From RGIG3009 sp964490085 (GTDB lineage Bacteria; Bacillota; Clostridia; Oscillospirales; Acutalibacteraceae), in assembly GCA_964490085.1 (NCBI GenBank), contig CAZBAO010000051.1, positions 1 to 11,738 of the forward strand: a stretch of DNA of 11,738 nt, given 5' to 3'. This document shows, piece after piece, positions 1 through 6,779 of this stretch. Within the stretch, counting starts at the first letter, position 1; every line of letters starts with the position of its first letter. Position numbers and translations under genes: made by a program. The notes under the pieces were generated by a model, which saw only the letters and a list, made by a program, of their open reading frames with translations, did no database searches and had not been told where the DNA came from.

Positions 1-1
1 T

Positions 2-1603
2 TTATTTAAAGTTCACGTCGTAGATCATTTTGCCTTTGGCTTCGTACTCGCCCGCCAACACAGCAAGCGTCGCCTCGACGCCCTGTTCTGAACCCGTTCC
101 GACCAGGATACGCGGAATATGCGGCAATTCTTCCAAGGGGAAGGGATTGCCGAATTGCAGTACCGTGGAGATACCGTTCGACACCTGCATGGCTTTCATC
201 ATCGAAACCATACGGGGGGTATACCGTTCCGTACCGGCATAGCATCCGCTGTGTAAATACATCACGAACACCGCCTCGGCCCCCAATTCCCCGGCTTCCA
301 GATAGTCTCTGACTCTGTTGGGCGTGGGGAACTCGTCTAAGAATTCCACCGTGGAATTCGGGAAACACTCCTTCAGTTTGTCACCGATCCACACGGGATT
401 GTACCAATTGCCGGTAAAGGTGTCGATATGCATGTCTTCGGGCGTGCCGTTTTCGGTCAGCACCGTGAAACGGTATTTACCGTTCCGATCCAACGCAACC
501 GACAGACCCTCGTCCACACGGGCATACACCGAGTCGGTGTTGAGGCGGTTAAAGTCCGCCCGTTCCTTTTCGGTCGGCTCCACGTTTCGGGGCAGGGACA
601 GAAGCTTGTGCTGCATGTTGAGCACATCCTGAACGGTCTTATTGAGGCGTTCTTCGGGGATCATGCCCTCGTCGTAGCACTCGCGTAAATAATTCATGCA
701 CTTCTCGTTATCGTGTATAAAGGGAAGCGCCACCGCCGCGGCGTTACCCACGGCAAGACCCATACTCTTTTTGAGACCGAACTTCGCCGCAGCGCCCATC
801 ATGTGCAACGCATCGGTCAGTGCAATACCGGAGTAGCCGGTATCACGCAGGATCTGAATCATTTCCTTCGACAAGCTGGCGGGATAATCGGGGTCAATAT
901 TCTTATAACGGGAGTGACCCAACATAACGCCGTCAAGCAACCCCTGTTTATCCAGTTGAATATACGGATACAGGTTTTCTTCCAGCAGCTGTTCCTTTGT
1001 CAGCGAGGAAGCCGTTTCGCCCATATGCGCATCGATGTCTTGGGTCTCGGACGCACCGGGATAGTGCTTCGCAAGCACCAAACAGCCGCCGTCGTGCATA
1101 CCGCGCGCCTCCGCAGCAGCCAGCTCCGTCACGCGGTGCTTATCCCAACCGAGCGAGCGTGAAGTGTGGCCGCATATACTGTTCTCAAGTCCGCCTTTAT
1201 ACATATCCAAAACGGGGTTGCAGATCACGTTAACGCCTTGTCTGGCAGCTTCCGCCGCTATGACCTTACCGAACGCATACGCGGACTCTTCCGTGTCAAC
1301 GCAAGCGATGGCGTTGTGTCTGCCGACCGTATACTCGCCGAAGCCACGCTCCGCGTCAATAACCGTCAGCAAGGGATAATCCGCGAGCTCTAACCAGCGT
1401 TTGCGCATCTCGTTGCCCGCACGAAGCCCTTCTTCGGTGGGGCGCGGGTAGATCCAAACGCCGCCGAGTGCGCGCTTTTTGATCAATTCTTCGATATACT
1501 CAACATCACCGGTAGCATCGGACCAAAAAAACGCTACCATTGACAAGCCGAGCTTTTGCTCCACGGTCAATTCTTCGAGCTTTAACTCTTTCCACTGTTT
1601 CAT
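2..1603 (-). CDS. GH3-1: NagZ-like GH3 beta-N-acetylhexosaminidase paralogue (subtype A)
   Basis: This is a complete 533-aa protein with an ATG start. AGGAGG at 1612-1617 lies 8 bases upstream of the ATG. No signal peptide is visible, so it is probably cytoplasmic. Residues ~8-345 fit the GH3 TIM barrel: DAERG at 83-87, NPVLD at 129-133, SRSLG at 148-152, KHYPG at 179-183, the Asp191-x-His193 dyad, IDPDYPASLS at 236-245, and LTDALHMMG with predicted nucleophile Asp264. Residues ~365-533 form a second domain containing GNPFPLEELP (485-494), like the C-terminal domain of two-domain NagZ enzymes. Family knowledge says such enzymes release terminal beta-GlcNAc from muropeptides or chito-oligosaccharides, and some GH3 members with a His acid/base are phosphorylases. 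The substrate here is unknown. Signatures such as LRDTG, GTGSEQG and EAKGKM group it with GH3-4. It is the most divergent copy around residues 134-152. It ends two bases from the window edge, so its terminator is outside. Confidence 0.92.
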   Translation of the reverse strand: MKQWKELKLEELTVEQKLGLSMVAFFWSDATGDVEYIEELIKKRALGGVWIYPRPTEEGLRAGNEMRKRWLELADYPLLTVIDAERGFGEYTVGRHNAIACVDTEESAYAFGKVIAAEAARQGVNVICNPVLDMYKGGLENSICGHTSRSLGWDKHRVTELAAAEARGMHDGGCLVLAKHYPGASETQDIDAHMGETASSLTKEQLLEENLYPYIQLDKQGLLDGVMLGHSRYKNIDPDYPASLSKEMIQILRDTGYSGIALTDALHMMGAAAKFGLKKSMGLAVGNAAAVALPFIHDNEKCMNYLRECYDEGMIPEERLNKTVQDVLNMQHKLLSLPRNVEPTEKERADFNRLNTDSVYARVDEGLSVALDRNGKYRFTVLTENGTPEDMHIDTFTGNWYNPVWIGDKLKECFPNSTVEFLDEFPTPNRVRDYLEAGELGAEAVFVMYLHSGCYAGTERYTPRMVSMMKAMQVSNGISTVLQFGNPFPLEELPHIPRILVGTGSEQGVEATLAVLAGEYEAKGKMIYDVNFK

Positions 1604-1639
1604 TACCTGTTCCTCCTGTCGTTTACACGGTGTATCCTA

Positions 1640-1668
1640 TTTGTAACACATTAAAAAAGATATCGCAA
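1640..1668 (-). promoter_or_regulatory. Candidate SigA promoter of GH3-1
   Basis: On the minus strand, TTGCGA (1663-1668) and TACAAA (1640-1645) are separated by 17 bases, and TGT directly precedes the -10, giving an extended -10. The -10 ends 36 bases before the ATG. This matches the arrangement at GH3-3, GH3-4 and GH3-5, although the hexamers are weaker. An alternative pair, TTGATT (1674-1679) and TTTAAT (1650-1655) with an 18-base spacer, overlaps it and cannot be excluded. Confidence 0.4.
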
Positions 1669-1730
1669 TACAAAATCAATAAAAAGGAAATAATCCGCAC
1701 TATTTTGGTAGTACAGAACCTCGTCGTTAA

Positions 1731-1755
1731 CAAAAACTCACGCCGAACCAACGTG
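1731..1755 (-). terminator. Weak rho-independent terminator after GH3-2
   Basis: The minus-strand transcript can form a 7-bp stem, CACGUUG/CGGCGUG, that includes two G-U pairs and a 3-base loop (1739-1755). An AG and a run of five U follow. It starts 12 bases after the GH3-2 stop codon. It is weaker than the hairpins after GH3-4 and GH3-5, so some read-through into GH3-1 is plausible. Confidence 0.42.
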
Positions 1756-1767
1756 TATCGCGCTTCC

Positions 1768-3354
1768 TTATTTCAGCTTCACGTCATAGGTCAATACACC
1801 CTTGGCAGGATACTCGCCCGCCAACACCTTTAGTCCCGCTTCGACGCCCATCGACGAGATGGTACCGACGAGCAGCCGCGGCATGTGCGGCAGATCCTCG
1901 AGCAGGAACGGATTGCCGAAATGCACCACCGTAGAAACACGATTCGTTACCTTCATTGCTTCCATCAGCGAGATAATGCGGGGAGTGAACCGCTCCGCTC
2001 CGACGTATGCCTGGCTGATACAGAACGTGATAAACACCGTTTCCTGATCCAGCGAGTTATTAAGAAGGATCTCTATCTCACGGGAGGTCGGAAACTCGCT
2101 GAGTAACGTGACCTGCGCATTGGGGAAATATTCCAGCAACCGCTCCTTGATCTGCACAGGATTGTACCATTGCCCCTTAAAGGTATCTACGTGAACTTCG
2201 CCTTGCATACCCGCCTCGGTCAACACCGCAAAATGATACTTGCCGTTTCGATCCAATCCAACCGGCACACCGTCGTCGGTGCGCGCAAATACGGAATCGG
2301 TGTTGATGCGGTGGAAGTTGTTCAGTTCCGCCTCGGTCGGCACAACGCCCTGCGGCAACGACAACACCTTGTGTTGCATCATAAGCACGCGCTTGACTGC
2401 CTCGTCCAGCGCTTCGTCCGTGATGATGCCCTCATCGTAGCATTCACGCATCCATTCGATCACCTGCTTGTGCTTGCCGTGGAACGGCAACGCCATGGCG
2501 CTCGCGTTACCGACCGCCAAACCAATGCTGTTCTTGCGGCCATACTTTGCAACCACGCCCATCATATTCAGAGCGTCGGTCATCGCCAGGCCCTCAAAGC
2601 CCTGCTCGCGCAGGATCGCAATACCGTGCTTGGAAAGACTTGCGGGATAATCGGGGTCAATGTTTTCGTAATTGGCGTGCGACAGCATAACACCGTCCAG
2701 CAACCCCTTTTTGTCCAACTCCATATACGGATACAAGCTGTAATCGAGCAACTCTTCTTTAGTCGCTTTGGAAGACGTCGGTGCCATATGCGAATCGATA
2801 TTCGAAGGTGCGTTTTTGGCTTTACCGGGATAGTGCTTACCGATGGTCAGACAGCCGCCGTCGTGCATACCCTGTGCCTCCGCACCGGCAAGCTGTGCTA
2901 CGCGGACTTTATCCGAACCGTAGGCACGCATCGTACCACCGCACACGCAGGTCGTCGAGGTCATATCCAAAACGGGGTTACACACGACGTTGTAGCCTCT
3001 TGCCGCTGCGTTCGCCGCCGTCACCTTACCAAAGGTGTAGGCCAGCTCCTCGCTATCCGTGATACCGATAGCATTGTGACGGCCGATGGTGTACTCACCC
3101 AATCCTGCCTCCGCATCGGTGAACACTAAAAGCGGATAATCCGCCAGCTCTTTGAGCTGCTTTAAGTAGGGATCGTTTTCTCCCGCACGCGGTGCCATCC
3201 AAATGCCGCCGAGAGCGCGGTTTTTGATCAACTCCTCCAGATACGCCAGATTCTCCGGACTCGTTTCCCCGTCCCACGTGAACGAAATGGTCGCAAGACC
3301 CAGTTTTTGCTCAAGCGACAATTCCTCGAATTTCAGTTCCTTGAGTTCTTTCAC
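1768..3354 (-). CDS. GH3-2: NagZ-like GH3 beta-N-acetylhexosaminidase paralogue (subtype B)
   Basis: This is a complete 528-aa cytoplasmic GH3 protein. The start codon is GTG, fixed by AGGAGG at 3362-3367 seven bases upstream and by alignment of its first ~20 residues with the paralogues. Barrel motifs are TDAEAG (79-84), NPVLD (126-130), TMRAYGSD (141-148), KHYPG (173-177), the Asp187-x-His189 dyad, IDPDYPASLS (232-241), and MTDALNMMG with predicted nucleophile Asp260. The loop between KHYPG and the dyad is 9 residues, longer than in GH3-1, -4 and -5. The C-terminal domain carries HFGNPFLLEDLP and ends PAKGVLTYDVKLK, a subtype B signature. Only 29 bases separate it from GH3-3 upstream, with no terminator or promoter between them, so the two are probably co-transcribed. 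It is the only copy without its own promoter. Substrate is unknown; a GlcNAc-terminated saccharide is the family expectation. Confidence 0.92.
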   Translation of the reverse strand: MKELKELKFEELSLEQKLGLATISFTWDGETSPENLAYLEELIKNRALGGIWMAPRAGENDPYLKQLKELADYPLLVFTDAEAGLGEYTIGRHNAIGITDSEELAYTFGKVTAANAAARGYNVVCNPVLDMTSTTCVCGGTMRAYGSDKVRVAQLAGAEAQGMHDGGCLTIGKHYPGKAKNAPSNIDSHMAPTSSKATKEELLDYSLYPYMELDKKGLLDGVMLSHANYENIDPDYPASLSKHGIAILREQGFEGLAMTDALNMMGVVAKYGRKNSIGLAVGNASAMALPFHGKHKQVIEWMRECYDEGIITDEALDEAVKRVLMMQHKVLSLPQGVVPTEAELNNFHRINTDSVFARTDDGVPVGLDRNGKYHFAVLTEAGMQGEVHVDTFKGQWYNPVQIKERLLEYFPNAQVTLLSEFPTSREIEILLNNSLDQETVFITFCISQAYVGAERFTPRIISLMEAMKVTNRVSTVVHFGNPFLLEDLPHMPRLLVGTISSMGVEAGLKVLAGEYPAKGVLTYDVKLK

Positions 3355-3361
3355 AAAAATT

Positions 3362-3367
3362 CCTCCT
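3362..3367 (-). promoter_or_regulatory. Ribosome-binding site deciding the GTG start of GH3-2
   Basis: AGGAGG on the minus strand lies 7 bases before GTG at 3354-3352. This supports GTG as the initiator. The resulting N-terminus aligns residue for residue with those of GH3-4 and GH3-5, which start with ATG. Confidence 0.75.
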
Positions 3368-3383
3368 TGCCTTTTGTTGCTTT

Positions 3384-4970
3384 TTATTTCAGCTTGACAT
3401 CGTAGGTCATAACACCCTTTGCCGGATAGTCACCCTTAAGCACATCCAACGCTGCCTCCACGCCCCTCTTGGAAATCGTGCCCACAAGCAAACGCGGAAT
3501 ATGCGGCAGATCTTCGAGCAGGAACGGGTTGCCGAAATGCACCACCGTGGAAATACGATTCGACACCTGCATGGCATCCATAAGCGACGTAATGCGCGGT
3601 GTGAATTTTTCTACGCCGACGTATGCCTGACTGATACAGAAGGTGATAAACACCGTTTCACGGTCGAGCGAGTCGTCCAGGAATTTCTGGATCTCACTCG
3701 AAACCGGAAACTCGCTGAGAAGGCCCGCTTTTGCATTCGGGAATTCTTTTTCCAAGCGTTCTTTAATCGCCACCGGGTTATACCATTGATCCTTAAAGGT
3801 CTCTACACTGGTGGCTTCTTGTTTACCCACCTCGGTGAGCACTGCAAAATAATACTTACCGTTTCGGTCAAGAGCGGTCGCCAAACCGTCGTCGACGCGT
3901 GCGCATACGGAATCCGTATTCAGGCGGTGGAAGTTGTTGAATTCTTCCTCCGTCGGCTTTACGTCTTTCGGCAACGACAACACTTTGCGCTGCATGGCAA
4001 TAACGTCCCTCACCGTCGCATCCAGTGCCTCATCCGTGATAATACCCTCATCATAGCACTCACGCATCCACTGCATGACTTTGGAATGATCTTCTTGCCA
4101 CGGAAGCGCCATCGCACTCGCATTTCCAACGGCATAACCGACACTGTTCTTATGGCCGTATTTCGCTACAACGCCCATCATGGTCAACGAGTCGGTTATC
4201 GCGAGACCCTCAAACCCCTGCTCACGCAGAACCTTAATACCGTGTTTGGAAAGGCTGACCGGAAAATCGGGATCAATGTTCACCAAACGGGGATGCCCCA
4301 ACATCACACCGTCAAGCAATCCCTTTTTATTCAATTCCATATACGGATACAAGCTGTAATCCAGCAGATCCTCTTTGGTCGCAAAAGAGGTTCTCTCCCC
4401 CATGTGTGAATCAATAAGACACGCGTCGACTTTGCTTCTTCCGGGGTAATGTTTGCCGATCGTCAAGCAACCGCCGTCGTGCATACCCTGTGCTTCCGCA
4501 GCGGCAAGCGCCGTAACGCGGTGTTTATCCGAGCCGTATGCCCGCATGGTACCGCCGGCGGAGCAGTTAGTAGCGCTCATATCCAGAATGGGGTTGCAGA
4601 CCACGTTATAACCCATCTCCGCCGCTCGCGCCGCCGTGATCTTACCGAACGTGTATGCCAACTCTTCGTTATCGGTAACGCCGATTGTGTTATGCCCGCC
4701 AATGGAGTACTCACCGAGTCCCCTCTCGGCATCGGTGAATACTAAAAGCGGATAATCCGCCAACTCTTTGAGCCTGTTGATATAGGGAGCATTTTCGCCG
4801 TGGAGCGGTGTCATCCAAACACCGCCGAGCGCACGGTTTTTGACCAGTTCCGCCAAATACTCCATGTTCTCGGGCTTGATCGAGGCTTTCCAGTTGAACG
4901 AAATGGTCGCCAAACCAAGCTTTTGCTCCACGGAAAGTTCTTCAAGCTTCAATTCTTTTTTTTGCTCCAT
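3384..4970 (-). CDS. GH3-3: NagZ-like GH3 beta-N-acetylhexosaminidase paralogue (subtype B)
   Basis: This is a complete 528-aa cytoplasmic protein starting at ATG, with GGAGGA (4976-4981) five bases upstream. Barrel motifs are TDAERG (79-84), NPILD (126-130), TMRAYGSD (141-148), KHYPG (173-177), the Asp187-x-His189 dyad, IDPDFPVSLS (232-241), and ITDSLTMMG with predicted nucleophile Asp260. The C-terminal domain contains HFGNPFLLEDLP and ends PAKGVMTYDVKLK. Motif positions and loop length match GH3-2 exactly, so these two adjacent genes look like the closest pair in the array. One oddity is at residues 91-95. The other copies read G-R/K-H-N there, whereas this one reads G-G-H-N, losing a basic residue near the segment aligned with the NagZ sugar-binding loop. 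It is the first gene of a predicted GH3-3/GH3-2 transcript and has its own promoter upstream. Confidence 0.92.
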   Translation of the reverse strand: MEQKKELKLEELSVEQKLGLATISFNWKASIKPENMEYLAELVKNRALGGVWMTPLHGENAPYINRLKELADYPLLVFTDAERGLGEYSIGGHNTIGVTDNEELAYTFGKITAARAAEMGYNVVCNPILDMSATNCSAGGTMRAYGSDKHRVTALAAAEAQGMHDGGCLTIGKHYPGRSKVDACLIDSHMGERTSFATKEDLLDYSLYPYMELNKKGLLDGVMLGHPRLVNIDPDFPVSLSKHGIKVLREQGFEGLAITDSLTMMGVVAKYGHKNSVGYAVGNASAMALPWQEDHSKVMQWMRECYDEGIITDEALDATVRDVIAMQRKVLSLPKDVKPTEEEFNNFHRLNTDSVCARVDDGLATALDRNGKYYFAVLTEVGKQEATSVETFKDQWYNPVAIKERLEKEFPNAKAGLLSEFPVSSEIQKFLDDSLDRETVFITFCISQAYVGVEKFTPRITSLMDAMQVSNRISTVVHFGNPFLLEDLPHIPRLLVGTISKRGVEAALDVLKGDYPAKGVMTYDVKLK

Positions 4971-5002
4971 TGTGCTCCTCCGTGCGTGGTAACTACATTT
5001 CT

Positions 5003-5031
5003 TTTATAGCATACACACCCACGTTTTGCAA
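5003..5031 (-). promoter_or_regulatory. SigA-type promoter of GH3-3 (and GH3-2)
   Basis: On the minus strand, TTGCAA (5026-5031), a 17-base spacer and TATAAA (5003-5008) are preceded by TGC, an extended -10. It lies 32 bases upstream of the ATG and downstream of the GH3-4 terminator, so it is placed correctly to drive the two-gene unit. Confidence 0.72.
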
Positions 5032-5043
5032 GGCGAAAACGCA

Positions 5044-5072
5044 AAAAAACGGCGGTAATACCGCCGTTTTTT
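5044..5072 (-). terminator. Strong, probably bidirectional terminator after GH3-4
   Basis: This is a near-perfect palindrome. The arms CGGCGG (5050-5055) and CCGCCG (5061-5066) flank TAATA, and the stem is extended by A6 on one side and T6 on the other. The U-tract is present for transcription in either direction. It begins 15 bases after the GH3-4 stop codon and separates GH3-4 from the GH3-3 promoter. Confidence 0.88.
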
Positions 5073-5087
5073 GCCCTCGTCATTCCA

Positions 5088-6659
5088 TTACGGTAATTTG
5101 ACGTCGTACGTCATCTTGCCCTTGGCTTCGCATAAACCGCCCAGCACGTTCAGCGTCGCATCAATACCCTTTTCCGAGCCGGTACCGATCAACATACGCG
5201 GGATGTGCGGCAGATCCTCCATAAGATACGGATTGCCGAAATGCACCACCGTTGAAATGCGGTTTGACATCTGCATCGCGTGCAATGTGGACAAAATACG
5301 CGGGGTAAAGCGTTCTTCACCCGCATACGCCGCACTCATATAGAACGTGATAAACACGGTCTCGCGATCCGCGTGTTGCTCAATATACCGCTGGTTTTGG
5401 GGCGTTGTCGGGAATTCGCTTAAAAATTCCGTGGTAGCGTTCGGGAACAGCTCCTGTAACCGCTCTGCGATCTTTGCCGGATTGTACCACTTTCCCTTGA
5501 AGGTATCGACCATCACCTCTTCCGGTGTGCCGATCTCGGTCAGAATGGTGAAACGGTAGTTACCGTTGCGATCCAGCGCCGTAGACAGGCCTTCATCCAC
5601 GTGCGCAATAACGGAATCGGTGTTGATGCGTTCAAAATCCGCAATCTCTTGTTCGGTCGGTTTCACATCCGTCGGGAGCGACAGCACCTTGCTCTGCATC
5701 CGCAACACGTCTTCAACGGTCTTGTTCAACCGCTCGTCGGATACGACACCCTCGTCGTAGCACTCGCGCAGCAATCCCATCCAATGCTCGTTGCTGCTCA
5801 TAAAGGGCATCGCCATTGCCGCCGCGTTACCGACCGCATAGCCAATACCGAGTTTCTGACCGAACTTCGCGATAATGCCCATCATCCGCAGGGCATCCGT
5901 GATCGCTAACCCCTTAAAGCCGGTATCGCGCAAGATCTGAATCGTATGGCGCGACAAGCTGGACGGGAAATCGGGATCAATGTTCACAAAACGCGAATGA
6001 CCGATCATCAAACCGTCGAGCAATCCTTTTTTGTCCAATTCCAAATAGGGATACAGGTTGTGCTCCAATAAATGCTCTTTCGTGTACGTCGACTCGGTCT
6101 CTGCCATGTGTGAATCGATTTTGCAACCGGTTTTACCGGGATAATGCTTCGCAATATTGAGGCAACCGCCGTCGTGCATACCTTGTGCCTCCGCGGCAGC
6201 GAGCTCCGCCACACGGTACTTATCAGAGCCGAGCGACCGCATGGTACCACCGCACGGACCGTTACCCTGACAAATATCCACCACCGGATTACATACCACG
6301 TTGTAGCCCTTTTTCGCCGCATGTGCCGCCACGACCTTGCCGAACGCATACGCCGCTTCCTCGCTGTCAACGATACCGATCGCGTTGTGCTTGCCGATGA
6401 GATACTCTCCAAAACCGGCCTCGGCATCGGTAAAGACGAGAAGCGGATAATCCGCCGCCTCTTTCAAGCGCTTGATAATGTGGTCGTTCTGGCCGTCACG
6501 CGGTACGACCCACACGCCGCCGAGTGCGTGGTTTTTGATCAGCTTCTCAAGATAATCGATATCGGTGTTCTCCTCGTCCCACACCGTCGCGAGATACGCC
6601 ATGCCAAGCTTTTGCTCTAAGGACAGCTCCTCAAGCTTCAGTTCCTTTAACTCCTTCAT
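5088..6659 (-). CDS. GH3-4: NagZ-like GH3 beta-N-acetylhexosaminidase paralogue (subtype A, N-terminus shared with GH3-5)
   Basis: This is a complete 523-aa protein, the shortest copy. It starts at ATG with AGGAGG (6668-6673) 8 bases upstream and has no signal peptide. Barrel motifs are TDAEAG (77-82), NPVVD (124-128), TMRSLGSD (139-146), KHYPG (171-175), the Asp182-x-His184 dyad, IDPDFPSSLS (227-236), and ITDALRMMG with predicted nucleophile Asp255. The loop from KHYPG to the dyad is only 6 residues, the shortest in the array. LRDTG, NKTVEDVL, GTGSEKG and EAKGKM place it with GH3-1. However, its first 21 codons plus 6 leader bases are identical in DNA to those of GH3-5, a subtype B gene, which suggests gene conversion at the 5' end. 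It appears monocistronic, with its own promoter and a strong terminator. Substrate is not determinable. Confidence 0.92.
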   Translation of the reverse strand: MKELKELKLEELSLEQKLGMAYLATVWDEENTDIDYLEKLIKNHALGGVWVVPRDGQNDHIIKRLKEAADYPLLVFTDAEAGFGEYLIGKHNAIGIVDSEEAAYAFGKVVAAHAAKKGYNVVCNPVVDICQGNGPCGGTMRSLGSDKYRVAELAAAEAQGMHDGGCLNIAKHYPGKTGCKIDSHMAETESTYTKEHLLEHNLYPYLELDKKGLLDGLMIGHSRFVNIDPDFPSSLSRHTIQILRDTGFKGLAITDALRMMGIIAKFGQKLGIGYAVGNAAAMAMPFMSSNEHWMGLLRECYDEGVVSDERLNKTVEDVLRMQSKVLSLPTDVKPTEQEIADFERINTDSVIAHVDEGLSTALDRNGNYRFTILTEIGTPEEVMVDTFKGKWYNPAKIAERLQELFPNATTEFLSEFPTTPQNQRYIEQHADRETVFITFYMSAAYAGEERFTPRILSTLHAMQMSNRISTVVHFGNPYLMEDLPHIPRMLIGTGSEKGIDATLNVLGGLCEAKGKMTYDVKLP

Positions 6660-6665
6660 TGTGCT
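6597..6665 (-). repeat. 69-bp exact direct repeat, copy 1 (5' end of GH3-4)
   Basis: Bases 6597-6665 are identical to 8301-8369. The repeat covers the first 21 codons and the six bases before the ATG. Sequence on both sides diverges immediately. GH3-2 encodes nearly the same residues with many different synonymous codons, so protein constraint alone does not explain the identity. Confidence 0.85.
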
Positions 6666-6682
6666 TTCCTCCTTTTACCGTA

Positions 6683-6711
6683 TTTATATCATACTTACGC
6701 CTGCTTTTCAA
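6683..6711 (-). promoter_or_regulatory. SigA-type promoter of GH3-4
   Basis: On the minus strand, TTGAAA (6706-6711), a 17-base spacer and TATAAA (6683-6688) are preceded by TGA, an extended -10. The -10 ends 23 bases before the ATG. The promoter lies between the GH3-5 terminator and GH3-4, so GH3-4 is probably transcribed independently. Confidence 0.75.
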
Positions 6712-6736
6712 TATGAAAACGAAATAAAATCCACGC

Positions 6737-6769
6737 AAAAAGCGGCAGTGAAAGCCCTCGCTGCCGCTT
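6737..6769 (-). terminator. Strong rho-independent terminator after GH3-5
   Basis: The minus-strand transcript forms a 9-bp stem, AAGCGGCAG/CUGCCGCUU (6761-6769 with 6740-6748), with a 12-base loop. A U-run follows (A-run 6737-6741 on the plus strand). It begins 10 bases after the GH3-5 stop codon. Confidence 0.85.
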
Positions 6770-6779
6770 GATCGAATAC

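Noticed and set aside
2170..3129. A 319-codon open frame on the plus strand, opposite GH3-2
   Set aside because: It is rich in His, Arg, Gln and Val in the way antisense frames of biased coding DNA are, has no good ribosome-binding site, and lies inside a well-supported GH3 gene. Similar frames appear opposite GH3-3 (3501-4409) and GH3-5 (6933-7715) because the paralogues share codon bias.
5044..5072. The GC palindrome between GH3-4 and GH3-3 as an operator
   Set aside because: A-run and T-run on either side of a GC stem just after a stop codon are diagnostic of a rho-independent terminator.
6008..6427. A 139-codon minus-strand frame inside GH3-4
   Set aside because: It is out of frame within the GH3-4 coding region and its Arg/Ser-rich composition is typical of a shifted frame. 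No independent start signal is present.
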